The translations under genes and the position numbers were made by a program. From positions 116,373 through 180,372 of the forward strand of contig NZ_JBELZM010000006.1 of the NCBI RefSeq assembly GCF_040273735.1: a DNA stretch of 64,000 nucleotides, in the 5' to 3' direction. Source of the stretch: Solibacillus sp040273735 (GTDB lineage Bacteria > Bacillota > Bacilli > Bacillales_A > Planococcaceae). A model generated the notes under the pieces. It was not told where the DNA came from and searched no databases. It saw only the letters and a list, made by a program, of their open reading frames with translations. Shown here piece by piece: positions 1-8,729 of this stretch. Each line of letters opens with the position of its first letter. Position 1 is the stretch's first letter.

Positions 1-1211
1 GTACCGGCTTCCGTATAGGAAACCGCACGCAATATCGCTGTTGTGCCGTATTTTGTACGTAAACGGTCCATCGTTTCTCCAAGCTTGCGGTTACGCCAAC
101 GCATTTCATCGAACAGGCTGAGCTGCATTGAATATTCGCTTTCAATATTACTTAATGTAATCGTAACTTTGCGTGCCGGTCGTTCGGCGTAAAATTCGTC
201 GAGTAGCTGCTTGCACACTTCGAAAATTTTCAGTGTATCGTTTGTCGGCTCATCGATCGTACGCGAACGATAAAACCCGCCCCCGAAAGCATCTTTACTG
301 TAGCTGAGCCCTAATGAAATCGTCCGACCGATTTTTTTCGCTTCCCGCGCCCGCCTTGCTACGTCTTCGCACATTTCCAGCAATACGACTAAAATTTCCT
401 TTCGACTGCGATAATCGCGCATCAGCATTTGCCCTTTACCGAAGCTGATTTGCCCTTGCATAATCGGAGCACCGACTGTCGAATGATCGATTCCCCATGC
501 ATGGTAATAAAGCTGATTGCCGAGAACTCCGAAGCGCTTTTCAAGTAACGCTAAATCGGCATGTGCCAGATCATAGACAGAGTAAATGCCCATATGATTC
601 AGCGACCTTTCTGTACGGCTGCCGATGCCCCACATTGTGGAAAGCGGCATGATCGGCCACAGTTTTTCCGGTACATCATTATATGTCCATTTTGCAAATC
701 CCGACTTTTTTGCTTCGATGTCGAGCGCCAGTTTTGCCATTAGCATATTTGGGCCGAACCCGACTGCACACGGAATTTCAAATTGATTGTAAACGAGCTG
801 CTGAATGTATTTTGCCGTTTCTTCGGGCGGTCCCCATAACTTTTCGGTTCCGGTTAAATCGATAAAACTTTCATCGACGCTATATACATGAATGGCCTCT
901 TTTGGAACGAACTCGTTGAACAGACGTGTAATTTCCATTGATATGCGAATAAATAATGACATCCGCGGCTCAAAAAGACGAATATCCGGATGTGGCGGGA
1001 TTTCGTATAATCGTGAACCTGTGCGAATATTAAACCGCTTTTTCATCGGAGGAGACGCTGCAAGTACAACACTCCCCTTTTGCTGAAAATTTCCGACAAT
1101 CGCAATTGGTACTTCCATTACATTTAAATTTTCAACCGATGCAATACAGCTTGCATAAAAACTGCGCATATCAATACAAATAATCGAACGTTCCGGCGCA
1201 TTTTCATACAT
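1..1211 (-). CDS. Y-family DNA polymerase (UvrX/YqjW type), 3' end outside window
   Basis: Translesion polymerase of the DinB/UmuC superfamily, which copies damaged templates during the SOS response. The frame runs off the left edge; about 403 codons are visible and, against a family length near 410-420, only the last few residues are missing. The palm motif IICIDMRSFYAS (residues 10-21) holds the first metal-binding Asp (D14), and YSVDES (110-115) holds D113/E114. I place the start at the ATG at 1211, 9 nt after an AGGAG. A second in-frame ATG at 1220 touches that ribosome site with no spacer. A LexA box lies immediately upstream, so SOS control is expected. Close relatives occur both on chromosomes and in prophages; nothing phage-like adjoins this copy. 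Confidence 0.9.
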   Translation of the reverse strand, partial: MYENAPERSIICIDMRSFYASCIASVENLNVMEVPIAIVGNFQQKGSVVLAASPPMKKRFNIRTGSRLYEIPPHPDIRLFEPRMSLFIRISMEITRLFNEFVPKEAIHVYSVDESFIDLTGTEKLWGPPEETAKYIQQLVYNQFEIPCAVGFGPNMLMAKLALDIEAKKSGFAKWTYNDVPEKLWPIMPLSTMWGIGSRTERSLNHMGIYSVYDLAHADLALLEKRFGVLGNQLYYHAWGIDHSTVGAPIMQGQISFGKGQMLMRDYRSRKEILVVLLEMCEDVARRAREAKKIGRTISLGLSYSKDAFGGGFYRSRTIDEPTNDTLKIFEVCKQLLDEFYAERPARKVTITLSNIESEYSMQLSLFDEMRWRNRKLGETMDRLRTKYGTTAILRAVSYTEAG

Positions 1212-1230
1212 ATAGCTCATCTCCTAATAT

Positions 1231-1244
1231 CGAACATTTGTTCT
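1231..1244 (-). promoter_or_regulatory. LexA (DinR) SOS box
   Basis: CGAACATTTGTTCT matches the Gram-positive LexA operator core GAAC-N4-GTTC. It lies 20 bp upstream of the polymerase start at 1211, a normal position for SOS repression. Confidence 0.85.
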
Positions 1245-1350
1245 TATATTAAAATGAGACGTGTGAGATGGCAAGTGGAAAGTAGTGGTTGTTTTGGTTG
1301 GGAGGAATTTTTTTGGTGTATCAGTGAGTTAATTTGCTGCTTAATGTAAA

Positions 1351-1384
1351 AAAAGCGTACCGGCATTCAACCAGTACGCTTTTA
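1351..1384 (-). terminator. rho-independent terminator of mtnU
   Basis: Inverted repeat AAAAGCGTAC (1351-1360) / GTACGCTTTT (1374-1383), followed on the minus strand by T-rich sequence, just past the mtnU stop. Confidence 0.8.
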
Positions 1385-1388
1385 AACT

Positions 1389-2180
1389 TTATTCTTTTAT
1401 CACTTTTTCATAAAGACCCGGACGGCGATCTTCGTATACAGGGATGCGGCCGCGCACTTCATCGACTGTTGAAAAATCAACGTCAATAATCGCCAGCTCC
1501 TCATCTTCTGCACCTGTCCAAAGCACTTCACCCCACGGTCCGATAATCATTGACTGACCATTGAAATTTTCCACTTTACGGGCAATACGATTTACCGCAA
1601 CGACGAAGCACTGGTTTTCAATTGCTCGTGCCTGCAGTAATATTTTCCAGTGATCGATACGTGGTGTCGGCCATTGTGCTGGTATGAACAGCACCTTAGC
1701 ACCATCCAACGCATGAGAACGAAGCCATTCCGGGAAGCGAATGTCATAGCAAATCGCTCCGCCTGCTTCAAGCTCGCCTAATGCGAAACGGTTCATGTCA
1801 CTGCCGGATTCCAAATACAAATGCTCATCCATTAAGCGGAATAAATGTACTTTACTGTACTCGCCGACTAATTCACCATCGCGATTGTACGTGTACATCG
1901 TATTGTAAAACTTATCATCACGCTTCACCGATACCGACCCACCTACAATATGTACCGCTAATTCTTTTGAAAGACTGCTTAAAAATGCTTTCGTACGTTC
2001 ACCATTTTCGTCTGCCAGCTCTTCCAGTTTTTCGAGCGCATAGCCCGTATTCCACATTTCCGGTAATACAATGATTTCAGCACCGCCTGCTGCGGCTTCG
2101 CGAATAAATTTCTCCGCGCGTTCATAGTTTTCATCTACCTTGCCAAAACCAACATTCAATTGAATACAACCGATTTTCAT
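1389..2180 (-). CDS. mtnU: Carbon-nitrogen hydrolase, omega-amidase of methionine salvage
   Basis: Nitrilase-superfamily amidase. Its likely substrate is the alpha-ketoglutaramate or alpha-ketosuccinamate left when MtnE uses Gln or Asn as amino donor. The catalytic triad is visible as E41 (VLPEMWNTG), K110 (YSKVHLF) and C144 (GGAICYDIRFPEW). At 263 residues it has the normal length. I start it at the ATG at 2180 (MKIGCIQLN), preceded by GGTGG; a longer in-frame extension to 2249 adds 23 residues foreign to the family. It is divergent from mtnE with about 150 bp between them, as in B. subtilis, but the rest of the salvage pathway is not in the window. The exact substrate is inferred from family and neighbour. 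Confidence 0.88.
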   Translation of the reverse strand: MKIGCIQLNVGFGKVDENYERAEKFIREAAAGGAEIIVLPEMWNTGYALEKLEELADENGERTKAFLSSLSKELAVHIVGGSVSVKRDDKFYNTMYTYNRDGELVGEYSKVHLFRLMDEHLYLESGSDMNRFALGELEAGGAICYDIRFPEWLRSHALDGAKVLFIPAQWPTPRIDHWKILLQARAIENQCFVVAVNRIARKVENFNGQSMIIGPWGEVLWTGAEDEELAIIDVDFSTVDEVRGRIPVYEDRRPGLYEKVIKE

Positions 2181-2331
2181 AACTGCCACCACCTTAAAAA
2201 TTCCGTGCGAATCTATTTTCGCATATTCGTACTCATTGTAACATCTCACTTCAAGTTGTCAAAATCTTCACTTTACTTAAATGAAGTTTTAGACTAACAT
2301 TAAGCTTACTATTTTTCAGAGGTGATAAAGA

Positions 2332-3516
2332 ATGATCGAATTCTCGGAAAAGCTGCAACAGTTACCACCACAGTTTTTCGCAGCACTTGTAAACAAAGTA
2401 AATGAAGCGCTTGCTGAAGGGCGCGAAGTTATTAATTTAGGTCAGGGAAATCCGGACCAGCCAACACCGGCACATATTATTGAAGCACTGCAAAATGCGG
2501 CAAACGACCCGCAAACACATAAATATTCCCCATTCCGTGGTATTGCAGAGCTCAAGCAAGCAGCTGCGGACTTCTATAAACGTGAATATAACGTCGACAT
2601 TGATCCCGCTACAGAGGTGGCCATCCTTGGCGGAACGAAAATCGGTTTAGTCGAACTTCCGCTTGGACTCCTGAATCCTGGCGATTATATGCTCCTCCCA
2701 GATCCGGGTTATCCGGATTACTTATCCGGTGTCGCACTTGCAGATGTAAAGTTTGATACGATGCCGCTTCAAGAGGAAAATCACTTTTTGCCAGATTATG
2801 AAGCATTATCCGCAGATATTAAACAACGGGCAAAATTGATGTATTTAAACTATCCGAATAACCCGACTGGCGGTGTCGCAACGCATGATTTTTTTGAACA
2901 GACCGTACAGTTCGCTAAAGAAAATAACATTGCGGTTGCCCATGACTTCGCTTACGGAGCACTAGGCTTTGATGGTGAGCGCCCGCCAAGCTTCCTGCAG
3001 GCACCCGGTGCAAAAGAAGTCGGCATTGAGCTTTATACATTGTCAAAATCGTACAATATGGCAGGCTGGCGTATTGGATTTGCTGTCGGTAATACAAAAA
3101 TGATTGAAGCAATCAATATTATTCAGGACCACCTGTTTTGCAGCCAGTTCCCTGCGATTCAGCATGCAGCAGCAGTTGCACTGAATGAGGAGCAATCTTG
3201 TGTAGAGGAATTGCGTGCATTATATGAGCGTCGCCGCAATGTACTCGTTGAAGAAGCCCATAAAATCGGCTGGGAAATCACGGCACCGAAAGGCTCATTC
3301 TTTGCATGGCTCCCTGTTCCAGCACCATATACGAGTGAACTATTTGCCGACTTTTTACTGGAGAGAGCGGATATTGCCGTTGCAGCCGGCAATGGGTTTG
3401 GTGAGCATGGTGAAGGCTATATTCGCGTCGGGCTGCTCGTCGATGAAGAACGTTTGCGCGAAGCAATGCAGCGTGTCGCGAAGCTTGGTCTGTTTGAGGA
3501 GAAGGTTTTGAAATAA
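2332..3516 (+). CDS. mtnE: Aminotransferase of methionine salvage (KMTB transaminase)
   Basis: Fold-type I PLP aminotransferase that converts 4-methylthio-2-oxobutyrate to methionine, the last step of methylthioadenosine recycling. The 394 residues include the substrate-arm signature INLGQGNPDQPTP (34-46), NYPNNPTGG (173-181), D205 and Y208 that contact the cofactor, and the Schiff-base lysine K239 in LSKSYNMAGWR. The sequence strongly resembles B. subtilis MtnE (YkrV) along its length. The start follows AGAGGTGATAAAGA with good spacing. I see no S-box (SAM riboswitch) in the short intergenic region, so control differs from the classical SAM-regulated mtn operon or sits elsewhere. Confidence 0.9.
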   Translation: MIEFSEKLQQLPPQFFAALVNKVNEALAEGREVINLGQGNPDQPTPAHIIEALQNAANDPQTHKYSPFRGIAELKQAAADFYKREYNVDIDPATEVAILGGTKIGLVELPLGLLNPGDYMLLPDPGYPDYLSGVALADVKFDTMPLQEENHFLPDYEALSADIKQRAKLMYLNYPNNPTGGVATHDFFEQTVQFAKENNIAVAHDFAYGALGFDGERPPSFLQAPGAKEVGIELYTLSKSYNMAGWRIGFAVGNTKMIEAINIIQDHLFCSQFPAIQHAAAVALNEEQSCVEELRALYERRRNVLVEEAHKIGWEITAPKGSFFAWLPVPAPYTSELFADFLLERADIAVAAGNGFGEHGEGYIRVGLLVDEERLREAMQRVAKLGLFEEKVLK

Positions 3517-3537
3517 CTTTGGATTATTCTTTATCGG

Positions 3538-3568
3538 AAATGCGGTATTTTATTTGCCGCATTTTTGT
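3538..3568 (+). terminator. rho-independent terminator of mtnE
   Basis: AAATGCGG (3538-3545) pairs with CCGCATTT (3557-3564), followed by TTG and T-rich sequence, 22 bp past the mtnE stop. Confidence 0.75.
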
Positions 3569-3572
3569 TGTT

Positions 3573-3690
3573 TATTCCTCAATTCCATTTAAATAATCCT
3601 CAATTCATACTCAATAATCCTCACTTGCTCTTACTTAATCCTCAGTTCACTATTTATAATCCTCAATATGCACCAATTAATCCTCAAATC
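3573..3690. repeat. 21-bp phased repeat, TAATCCTCA core, six units
   Basis: The 9-mer TAATCCTCA occurs at 3594, 3615, 3636, 3657 and 3678, exactly 21 bp apart, and a one-mismatch copy (TATTCCTCA) sits at 3573, also in register. The 12-bp spacers differ in sequence. The array lies between convergent mtnE and kbl, after the mtnE terminator. In one frame it reads as NPQ-type heptapeptides, but no start codon or ribosome site precedes it. Confidence 0.85.
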
Positions 3691-3702
3691 CACTTTTAAA
3701 TA

Positions 3703-3738
3703 AAAAAACTCAGCACCATCAAAAACAGTGCTGAGCTT
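3703..3738 (-). terminator. rho-independent terminator of kbl
   Basis: CTCAGCAC (3709-3716) and GTGCTGAG (3728-3735) pair; on the minus strand the stem is followed by seven T. Confidence 0.85.
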
Positions 3739-3746
3739 AACATCGT

Positions 3747-4937
3747 TTATTTAATTACTTCTAACTCGCGGCCTACTTTTTCGTAAATCGCTAATGCTTC
3801 ATCGAGCATTTCTTTCGTATGTGCCGCTGTTGGCATATTGCGCACGCGACCTGTTCCTTTTGGTACTGTCGGGAACACGATTGCTTTTGCGTACACACCT
3901 TCTTCAAGCAAGCGTTTCGAGAATTGTTGTGTCAGCTTTTCTTCGCCGATAATACATGGTGTAATCGGTGTTTCGGATTCACCGATATTAAAGCCAAGTT
4001 TTGCTAATCCGTCTTTTAAATATTGACCGTTTTCCCATAGCTTATCATGAAGCTCTGTTGATTCCATGATCATCTCTACCGCGCGTGTAATGGCAGCAAC
4101 ATCCCCTGGTGGTAATGCTGTTGAAAATAAAAACGGACGAGAGCGGACTTTTAGCCAGTCGATCAGATTTTTCTTCCCTGCTACATAGCCGCCGACAACA
4201 CCGATTGCTTTTGATAATGTACCGATTTGGAAGTCGATATCGTGTTGCAGACCGAAATGCTTCACTGTTCCGGCACCTTTACCTGTAACGCCTGAACCAT
4301 GTGCATCGTCCACATACGTGATTAAATCAAATTCTTTTGCGATTTCCACGATTTCCGGAAGCTTGGCAATATCGCCATCCATCGAGAAAACACCGTCTGT
4401 AATGACCATTACTTTATTGTAAAGGCCTGATTCTGTTGCATCTTTTGCTTTTGCTCGTAAATCATCCATATCCGCATGCGCAAATGGAATGATTTTTGCT
4501 TTAGATAAACGGCAGCCGTCGATAATTGAAGCATGGTTTAATGCATCCGATAAAATCGCATCATTTTTATCCATAACAGCAGAAATTGCCGCCATATTAC
4601 AATTGAAGCCTGATTGATAGCTGATTGCTGCTTCTGTACCTTTAAATTTCGCTAATGTTTCTTCCAGTTTTACGTGTAGATCGAGCGTGCCGTTAATTGT
4701 ACGAACAGCACCTGCACCAACACCATATGTGGCGATTGTGTCCTGAGCAATCTTTTTCAGCTCTTCGTTCGTCGCCAAACCTAAGTAGTTGTTTGAGGAC
4801 AGGTTCACAAGCTGTTTGCCTCCAACTTTAATAATTGGACCGTTTGCTCCTTCTACCGGATCGATTTCGTTGTATAAACCTTGTGCTTGTAGTGCCAGTA
4901 AGTTTTCATCTAAAAAGGTGTTTAATACGTTTGACAT
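3747..4937 (-). CDS. kbl: Glycine C-acetyltransferase (2-amino-3-ketobutyrate CoA ligase)
   Basis: PLP enzyme of the alpha-oxoamine synthase family that cleaves 2-amino-3-ketobutyrate with CoA to glycine and acetyl-CoA, the second step of threonine catabolism. The 396 residues match the family length. Visible features are the N-terminal LSSNNYLGLA (46-55), the PLP-contact motif VDDAHGSG (209-216) and the lysine motif GTLSKAIG (K243). The RBS AAAGGATG precedes the ATG. Threonine dehydrogenase (tdh), the usual partner, is not adjacent, and the gene ends at its own terminator. BioF (pimeloyl-CoA substrate) is the closest alternative, but no biotin genes are near and the overall match is to Kbl. 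Confidence 0.9.
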   Translation of the reverse strand: MSNVLNTFLDENLLALQAQGLYNEIDPVEGANGPIIKVGGKQLVNLSSNNYLGLATNEELKKIAQDTIATYGVGAGAVRTINGTLDLHVKLEETLAKFKGTEAAISYQSGFNCNMAAISAVMDKNDAILSDALNHASIIDGCRLSKAKIIPFAHADMDDLRAKAKDATESGLYNKVMVITDGVFSMDGDIAKLPEIVEIAKEFDLITYVDDAHGSGVTGKGAGTVKHFGLQHDIDFQIGTLSKAIGVVGGYVAGKKNLIDWLKVRSRPFLFSTALPPGDVAAITRAVEMIMESTELHDKLWENGQYLKDGLAKLGFNIGESETPITPCIIGEEKLTQQFSKRLLEEGVYAKAIVFPTVPKGTGRVRNMPTAAHTKEMLDEALAIYEKVGRELEVIK

Positions 4938-4995
4938 GCGCGTTCATCCTTTCGATATCTATTTCCACTATATTTTAGCACAGAGAATGAAAATT

Positions 4996-5613
4996 TTATG
5001 TAAGTGGCTCTCCGATTATTTCCTCTAGCTTTCTTTTAAAGAAAAACAGTGACGGCTGAATGACATAACCTGTGCCAAGCGCTAAAATAACCGTCCCGAA
5101 ACCAACAGGACCACCAAGCAACCATCCGGCACCTGTCGCAAAAACTTCCATTACGAGCCGCCCTGTTTTCACAGAATAACCTTTACTCGCAATAATCATC
5201 ATAATCGTATCTCGCGGACCTTCGCCAAGGCTTGCCGCAATATAGAGTGCACAGCCAAAGCTCATTACAAAAAAGCCGGCTGTAAAATATGCAAGTTCCA
5301 GTACAAATATATTCGTCTCTGGCAAGAGCCAGTTGAACAAATCAATAAATGAACCGATGAACAGCATATTTAAAAACGTCGCAAGCTTCGGAATGCGTTT
5401 TAAATAAATCGAAGTCCCGATAATAATCGTGAGACCCGTTAAAATGGACCAAGAACCTATCGTCAACCCAATTTGCTTATAAAGACCAATATGGAAAACA
5501 TCCCATGGAGCTGTCCCGACAACATTCCCTTTAATCGTCATCGTAATACCAAGTGCCATGATCATCATTCCTACAAAAAAACTTCCCCATTGCCATTTAA
5601 ATTTCTTCGACAC
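4996..5613 (-). CDS. YczE-family integral membrane protein
   Basis: Membrane protein of 205 residues with about five hydrophobic spans, a small GSFFVGMMIMALGIT opening and the conserved SLGEGPRDTIMM loop (about 133-144) typical of the YczE/YyaS group. The biochemical role of this family is unsettled. B. subtilis YczE affects surfactin/bacillaene-type synthesis, but no synthase is near. It starts at a GTG preceded by GAAGGATT. The deacylase gene ends 14 bp upstream on the same strand, so the two are probably co-transcribed. Confidence 0.75.
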   Translation of the reverse strand: MSKKFKWQWGSFFVGMMIMALGITMTIKGNVVGTAPWDVFHIGLYKQIGLTIGSWSILTGLTIIIGTSIYLKRIPKLATFLNMLFIGSFIDLFNWLLPETNIFVLELAYFTAGFFVMSFGCALYIAASLGEGPRDTIMMIIASKGYSVKTGRLVMEVFATGAGWLLGGPVGFGTVILALGTGYVIQPSLFFFKRKLEEIIGEPLT

Positions 5614-5627
5614 AACAATCCTTCTTT

Positions 5628-6116
5628 CTATGGTGAGACAATCGATGCAAATTTCCCGTTCGTTGCCTTTTGTAAATCTTCTGGTGCAAGCTTGATCTGC
5701 ATCCCGATTTTTCCTGCACTGACAATCATATAATCAAGTGCAGTTGCAGCTTCCTCAATAATTGTCGGAAACAGCTTTTTCATCCCGATCGGCGAGCAGC
5801 CCCCGCGAATATAACCGGTTAAACCAAGCAGCTCCTTAACAGGGAGCATCTCGATTTTCTTTTGCCCTACCACTTTTGCGGCGGCCTTTAAATTCAATTC
5901 CGCATCAACCGGAATGACGAAAACAAAATAATTGCCCTTTCCTGCAGTAGCGACCAATGTTTTATAGACGTGAAGGGCAGGCTGGCCGATTTTGCCTGCA
6001 ACAGTCAATCCATCCACCGCTTCTCCGTCGTTGATCGTATATTCAAAGATTTCGTGTGCGATTTTTTTCTGCTCAATTAAACGAACTGCATTTGTTTTTG
6101 CCTGCTTCTTCGCCAA
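5628..6116 (-). CDS. ybaK: YbaK/EbsC-family Cys-tRNA(Pro)/Cys-tRNA(Cys) deacylase
   Basis: Trans-editing hydrolase that removes cysteine mischarged onto tRNA-Pro. The 162-residue product has the YbaK core, including HVYKTLVA with the key lysine near residue 52 and the glycine loop TGYIRGGCSPIG (about 103-114). I choose the TTG at 6116 (MAKKQAKTNAVRL), 8 nt after GGAG; the longer GTG start at 6125 would leave only 0-1 nt spacing. It lies directly upstream of the YczE-like gene. Confidence 0.85.
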   Translation of the reverse strand: MAKKQAKTNAVRLIEQKKIAHEIFEYTINDGEAVDGLTVAGKIGQPALHVYKTLVATAGKGNYFVFVIPVDAELNLKAAAKVVGQKKIEMLPVKELLGLTGYIRGGCSPIGMKKLFPTIIEEAATALDYMIVSAGKIGMQIKLAPEDLQKATNGKFASIVSP

Positions 6117-6210
6117 AAAGACCACTCCATATTCTCAACTTTGGAAATATTATACCACTGAATGATTTGCTAAGTGCTGCTTCAATGCAATTTTATAATT
6201 TACTTAAATG

Positions 6211-6240
6211 TAAAAAACCCACTCCATATGAGCGGGCTTA
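6211..6240 (-). terminator. terminator of the 6244-6858 gene
   Basis: On the minus strand GCCCGCTC pairs with GAGTGGGT (two G-U pairs), followed by TTTTTTA. Confidence 0.6.
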
Positions 6241-6243
6241 GTG

Positions 6244-6858
6244 TCATGCAATTTGGGAGAAAACCGATTCCTCTGTCAAACGGTAACCGTTGTTCACCAT
6301 TGCAATATGGGCACTGTATTTTCGTGCAGCTAGATTGAATGAACGCTGGAATAACCGCTTTTCCAACTCTTGACCAAATATCGACTGCGCATCTGGATTA
6401 CGTGCAAAATCCTTTTGGAACTTTTCCGGTATTGTAAAGGAAAGAGATTCGTTAGACAACGGGAGTGCTTCCTCGGATTGTACTTGCTCTGTATGTTCGT
6501 TTTGAGTGTTTTCCGGCATTAGCGGAATGGAGGTTGATACATTTGCTGCTGCAAGTAAATCTTGAGATGAAGGGACAGCTGATGCTAGACGCATATTATC
6601 CAATGTTGGTGTTTGTGTATACGTGATGTCATTTGCCACTGCAAGATTATCGGCCTGCTCGGCATTATCCTGTGTGAGCAAATCTTTTTCAGTTTTACCG
6701 GAAAGAAGGTTTTCCAGCACTTTTAGCAATGGATTTTTACTTGGGTCCGTATATTGTGCATGCTTTTTATATACTTCGCCCGCCTCTTTGCGCAACTGGG
6801 AGCGTTTTCTTTCATCTAACTCTGAACTAAAGCCTCGTGCCAAGCTATTAATCTTCAT
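6244..6858 (-). CDS. Hypothetical protein, 204 aa
   Basis: I do not recognise this protein. It is hydrophilic with no signal peptide or membrane span. Residues about 10-60 are strongly charged (SELDERKRSQLRKEAGEVYKK), the middle is low-complexity and acidic/Ser-rich, and the C-terminal third (LSFTIPEKFQKDFARN onward) looks folded and helical, which suggests an N-terminal linker and a C-terminal domain. I prefer the ATG at 6858, 8 nt after AAAGGG, over the GTG at 6867. It is monocistronic with its own terminator. Confidence 0.6.
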   Translation of the reverse strand: MKINSLARGFSSELDERKRSQLRKEAGEVYKKHAQYTDPSKNPLLKVLENLLSGKTEKDLLTQDNAEQADNLAVANDITYTQTPTLDNMRLASAVPSSQDLLAAANVSTSIPLMPENTQNEHTEQVQSEEALPLSNESLSFTIPEKFQKDFARNPDAQSIFGQELEKRLFQRSFNLAARKYSAHIAMVNNGYRLTEESVFSQIA

Positions 6859-7128
6859 CTTCTTCACCCTTTTTGTAAAAGTTGCATTAATTTTTTATTA
6901 ATATACCAACATATACTGCATTTATATAGAAGATATTCACCGATTGTCATATTCAGAACTTTCCTACCAACCTTTTCTGCTCTCTTAACCTACAAAATGG
7001 ACTATCTGTTATTTTTAATTCAAGTACCCATTACCTATAATAAAAAAACAATCTTTACACTGCCTTTATAGTACGGAAACAATTCCGGTTTAAAATTAAG
7101 AATCATTACTACAGGTAGGGGCACTCCA

Positions 7129-7989
7129 TTGAAAACAATAATAAATTCAAAACTGAATAGCTCGATCGACTTCAAGGAAATGATGCAGCGGATTCTATTA
7201 AAGAGCAAAACGATCCGTCATCTATCCCGGTCAGTAGCATTGAAAAATATCATTGCACAGGAGGCAATGAATACATATTTTCAGCCTATTTATGATGTAA
7301 AAAACAATATGACATTTGGTTTTGAAGCATTGAACCGTCCTATTGCACTTAAGCTTTTTCAGACGGCCGATATTTTCTATGAATTTGTCGGTCAAACAGA
7401 TAAAGTATTTTTGTTTGAATGCTTTTGCCGAAACCTTTCGCTCGTGCGCTATCATAAAAAATTACTCAATTACAAAACAACCAAAGATATCACCTTGTTT
7501 ATCAACATCCATCCAAATGTTTTGCTCGATAAAAATTATCATAGCGGCGAAACGAGGGCTTTACTGGAGAAATTGAACATTTCCCCTGAGCAGGTTGTAT
7601 TTGAGCTGACGGAGCGCAGCGCTGTCGGAGATTTCGAGGAATTTGCACGAGTCCTTTCCCACTACCGGTCACAAGGATATCGCATTGCGGTTGATGATGT
7701 CGGTTCAGGCTACAATAGTTTGAAAACATTAATTTACTTAAAGCCGGAATTTATTAAGCTGGATCGCTCACTTATTCAAAATATCGATCAGCATAAAGCA
7801 CAGCAGCAACTTTTAACAGTTATTTTAAATTATGCGATCGAATCGGGGACAAAAGTAATTGCTGAAGGAATTGAAACAAAGCCGGAATATGAATTCATCC
7901 AATCAGTTGGCGTTCATTACGCTCAAGGCTATGCAATCGGGCGCCCTCATGAAGATTTAATAGAAGGAAGTAATCCGATTCCCAAATGA
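7129..7989 (+). CDS. EAL-domain cyclic-di-GMP phosphodiesterase, stand-alone
   Basis: Hydrolyses c-di-GMP to pGpG, lowering the messenger that promotes sessile life. The 286 residues are about 45 N-terminal residues plus one EAL domain with no GGDEF, PAS or membrane segment. Catalytic and metal-binding residues are all recognisable: E66 (in EAL 66-68), N126 (FINIHPN), E162 (FELTER), D189/D190 (AVDDVGSGYNS), K210 (FIKLDR), E246/E249 (AEGIET) and Q267 (QGYAIGRP). An active enzyme is therefore expected. The start is a TTG after AGGTAGGGG; an internal ATG at residues 18-19 is possible. It shares a strong terminator with the convergent nitroreductase gene. Confidence 0.85.
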   Translation: MKTIINSKLNSSIDFKEMMQRILLKSKTIRHLSRSVALKNIIAQEAMNTYFQPIYDVKNNMTFGFEALNRPIALKLFQTADIFYEFVGQTDKVFLFECFCRNLSLVRYHKKLLNYKTTKDITLFINIHPNVLLDKNYHSGETRALLEKLNISPEQVVFELTERSAVGDFEEFARVLSHYRSQGYRIAVDDVGSGYNSLKTLIYLKPEFIKLDRSLIQNIDQHKAQQQLLTVILNYAIESGTKVIAEGIETKPEYEFIQSVGVHYAQGYAIGRPHEDLIEGSNPIPK

Positions 7990-8005
7990 AAACCGGAAAA
8001 TATAA

Positions 8006-8045
8006 TAGGCGACTGAATATCCTTTATCGGATGTTCAGTCGCCTA
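8006..8045. terminator. bidirectional terminator
   Basis: A 17-bp stem (8006-8022 with 8029-8045, one mismatch) with core GGCGACTGAA / TTCAGTCGCC sits between the convergent EAL and nitroreductase genes. Confidence 0.85.
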
Positions 8046-8056
8046 AATATTATTAG

Positions 8057-8689
8057 TTAATATCCGTTGAAATTCACAAATTCACCGACCGGTTTACGGT
8101 AACCTCGCGCGCGTACTTTATCTACGCTTTTCCCAATCGTAATCATCATAACCGGCTCTAAATGATCTGGAATACTGAACTCTTTTCGTAATTCATCGAC
8201 ATTATGGACATGCATTGGGCATGTATCAAATCCGTAATGCTTGGCACTCATCATAAAGAGCATGGCGTGAATCCCTGCATTTCGCATCAGTTCTAAATTT
8301 AATTCATGCGGATTGTTTTTTAAGCCGTCACTATACCCTTTAATCAATTCCATCGTCATGTCATATTCCACTTCATCCATCATTTTCAGCATTTTTAATG
8401 GACTGTAGATTTTTTCGACTTGCGGCATTTCAATGCTGTTTTTATTACCCATAACAATAACAACACCGCTTGCCGTATGGATTTTATATTGGTTGTAGCT
8501 TAATTCCTTTACTCTTTCCTTCTTCTCTTGATCTGTAATTACCAAATAATTCGTAAACTGCAGGTTGTATGCGCTTGGAGCCAGCTTTGTCAGCTCAAAT
8601 ATATTTTTAAAATCCTCTTCTGTCATTTGTTCGTTTTCAATAAAGTTCATTGCGGAATGGCGAGATTTTACTAATTCTTCAAAGTTCAT
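8057..8689 (-). CDS. Nitroreductase-family FMN oxidoreductase (MhqN/YdgI-like)
   Basis: Flavin-dependent reductase of the nitroreductase fold, 210 residues. The N-terminal SRHSAMNF (9-16) is the usual phosphate-binding RRS motif variant, APSAYNLQ (about 37-44) is the FMN loop, and the C-terminal ARGYRKP is typical. Such enzymes reduce quinones and nitro compounds with NAD(P)H. An operator resembling the MhqR box lies between its putative promoter and its RBS, which argues for a role in quinone or electrophile detoxification like B. subtilis MhqN. No mhqR gene is in the window. The RBS is GGAAGAGG. Confidence 0.8.
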   Translation of the reverse strand: MNFEELVKSRHSAMNFIENEQMTEEDFKNIFELTKLAPSAYNLQFTNYLVITDQEKKERVKELSYNQYKIHTASGVVIVMGNKNSIEMPQVEKIYSPLKMLKMMDEVEYDMTMELIKGYSDGLKNNPHELNLELMRNAGIHAMLFMMSAKHYGFDTCPMHVHNVDELRKEFSIPDHLEPVMMITIGKSVDKVRARGYRKPVGEFVNFNGY

Positions 8690-8729
8690 ATTATACTACC
8701 TCTTCCTTGTAATTTATTTCAAATTAAAG

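Noticed and set aside
2181..2331. SAM riboswitch (S-box) between mtnU and mtnE
   Set aside because: The region is short and I could not find the conserved S-box stems or an associated terminator.
3573..3690. Possible mini CRISPR array
   Set aside because: The repeat core is only 9 bp, the spacers are 12 bp and no cas genes are near.
3517..3699. Open frame through the 21-bp repeat, in phase with mtnE
   Set aside because: There is no ATG/GTG/TTG with a ribosome site, and the mtnE terminator lies inside it. The heptapeptide pattern follows from the 21-bp period.
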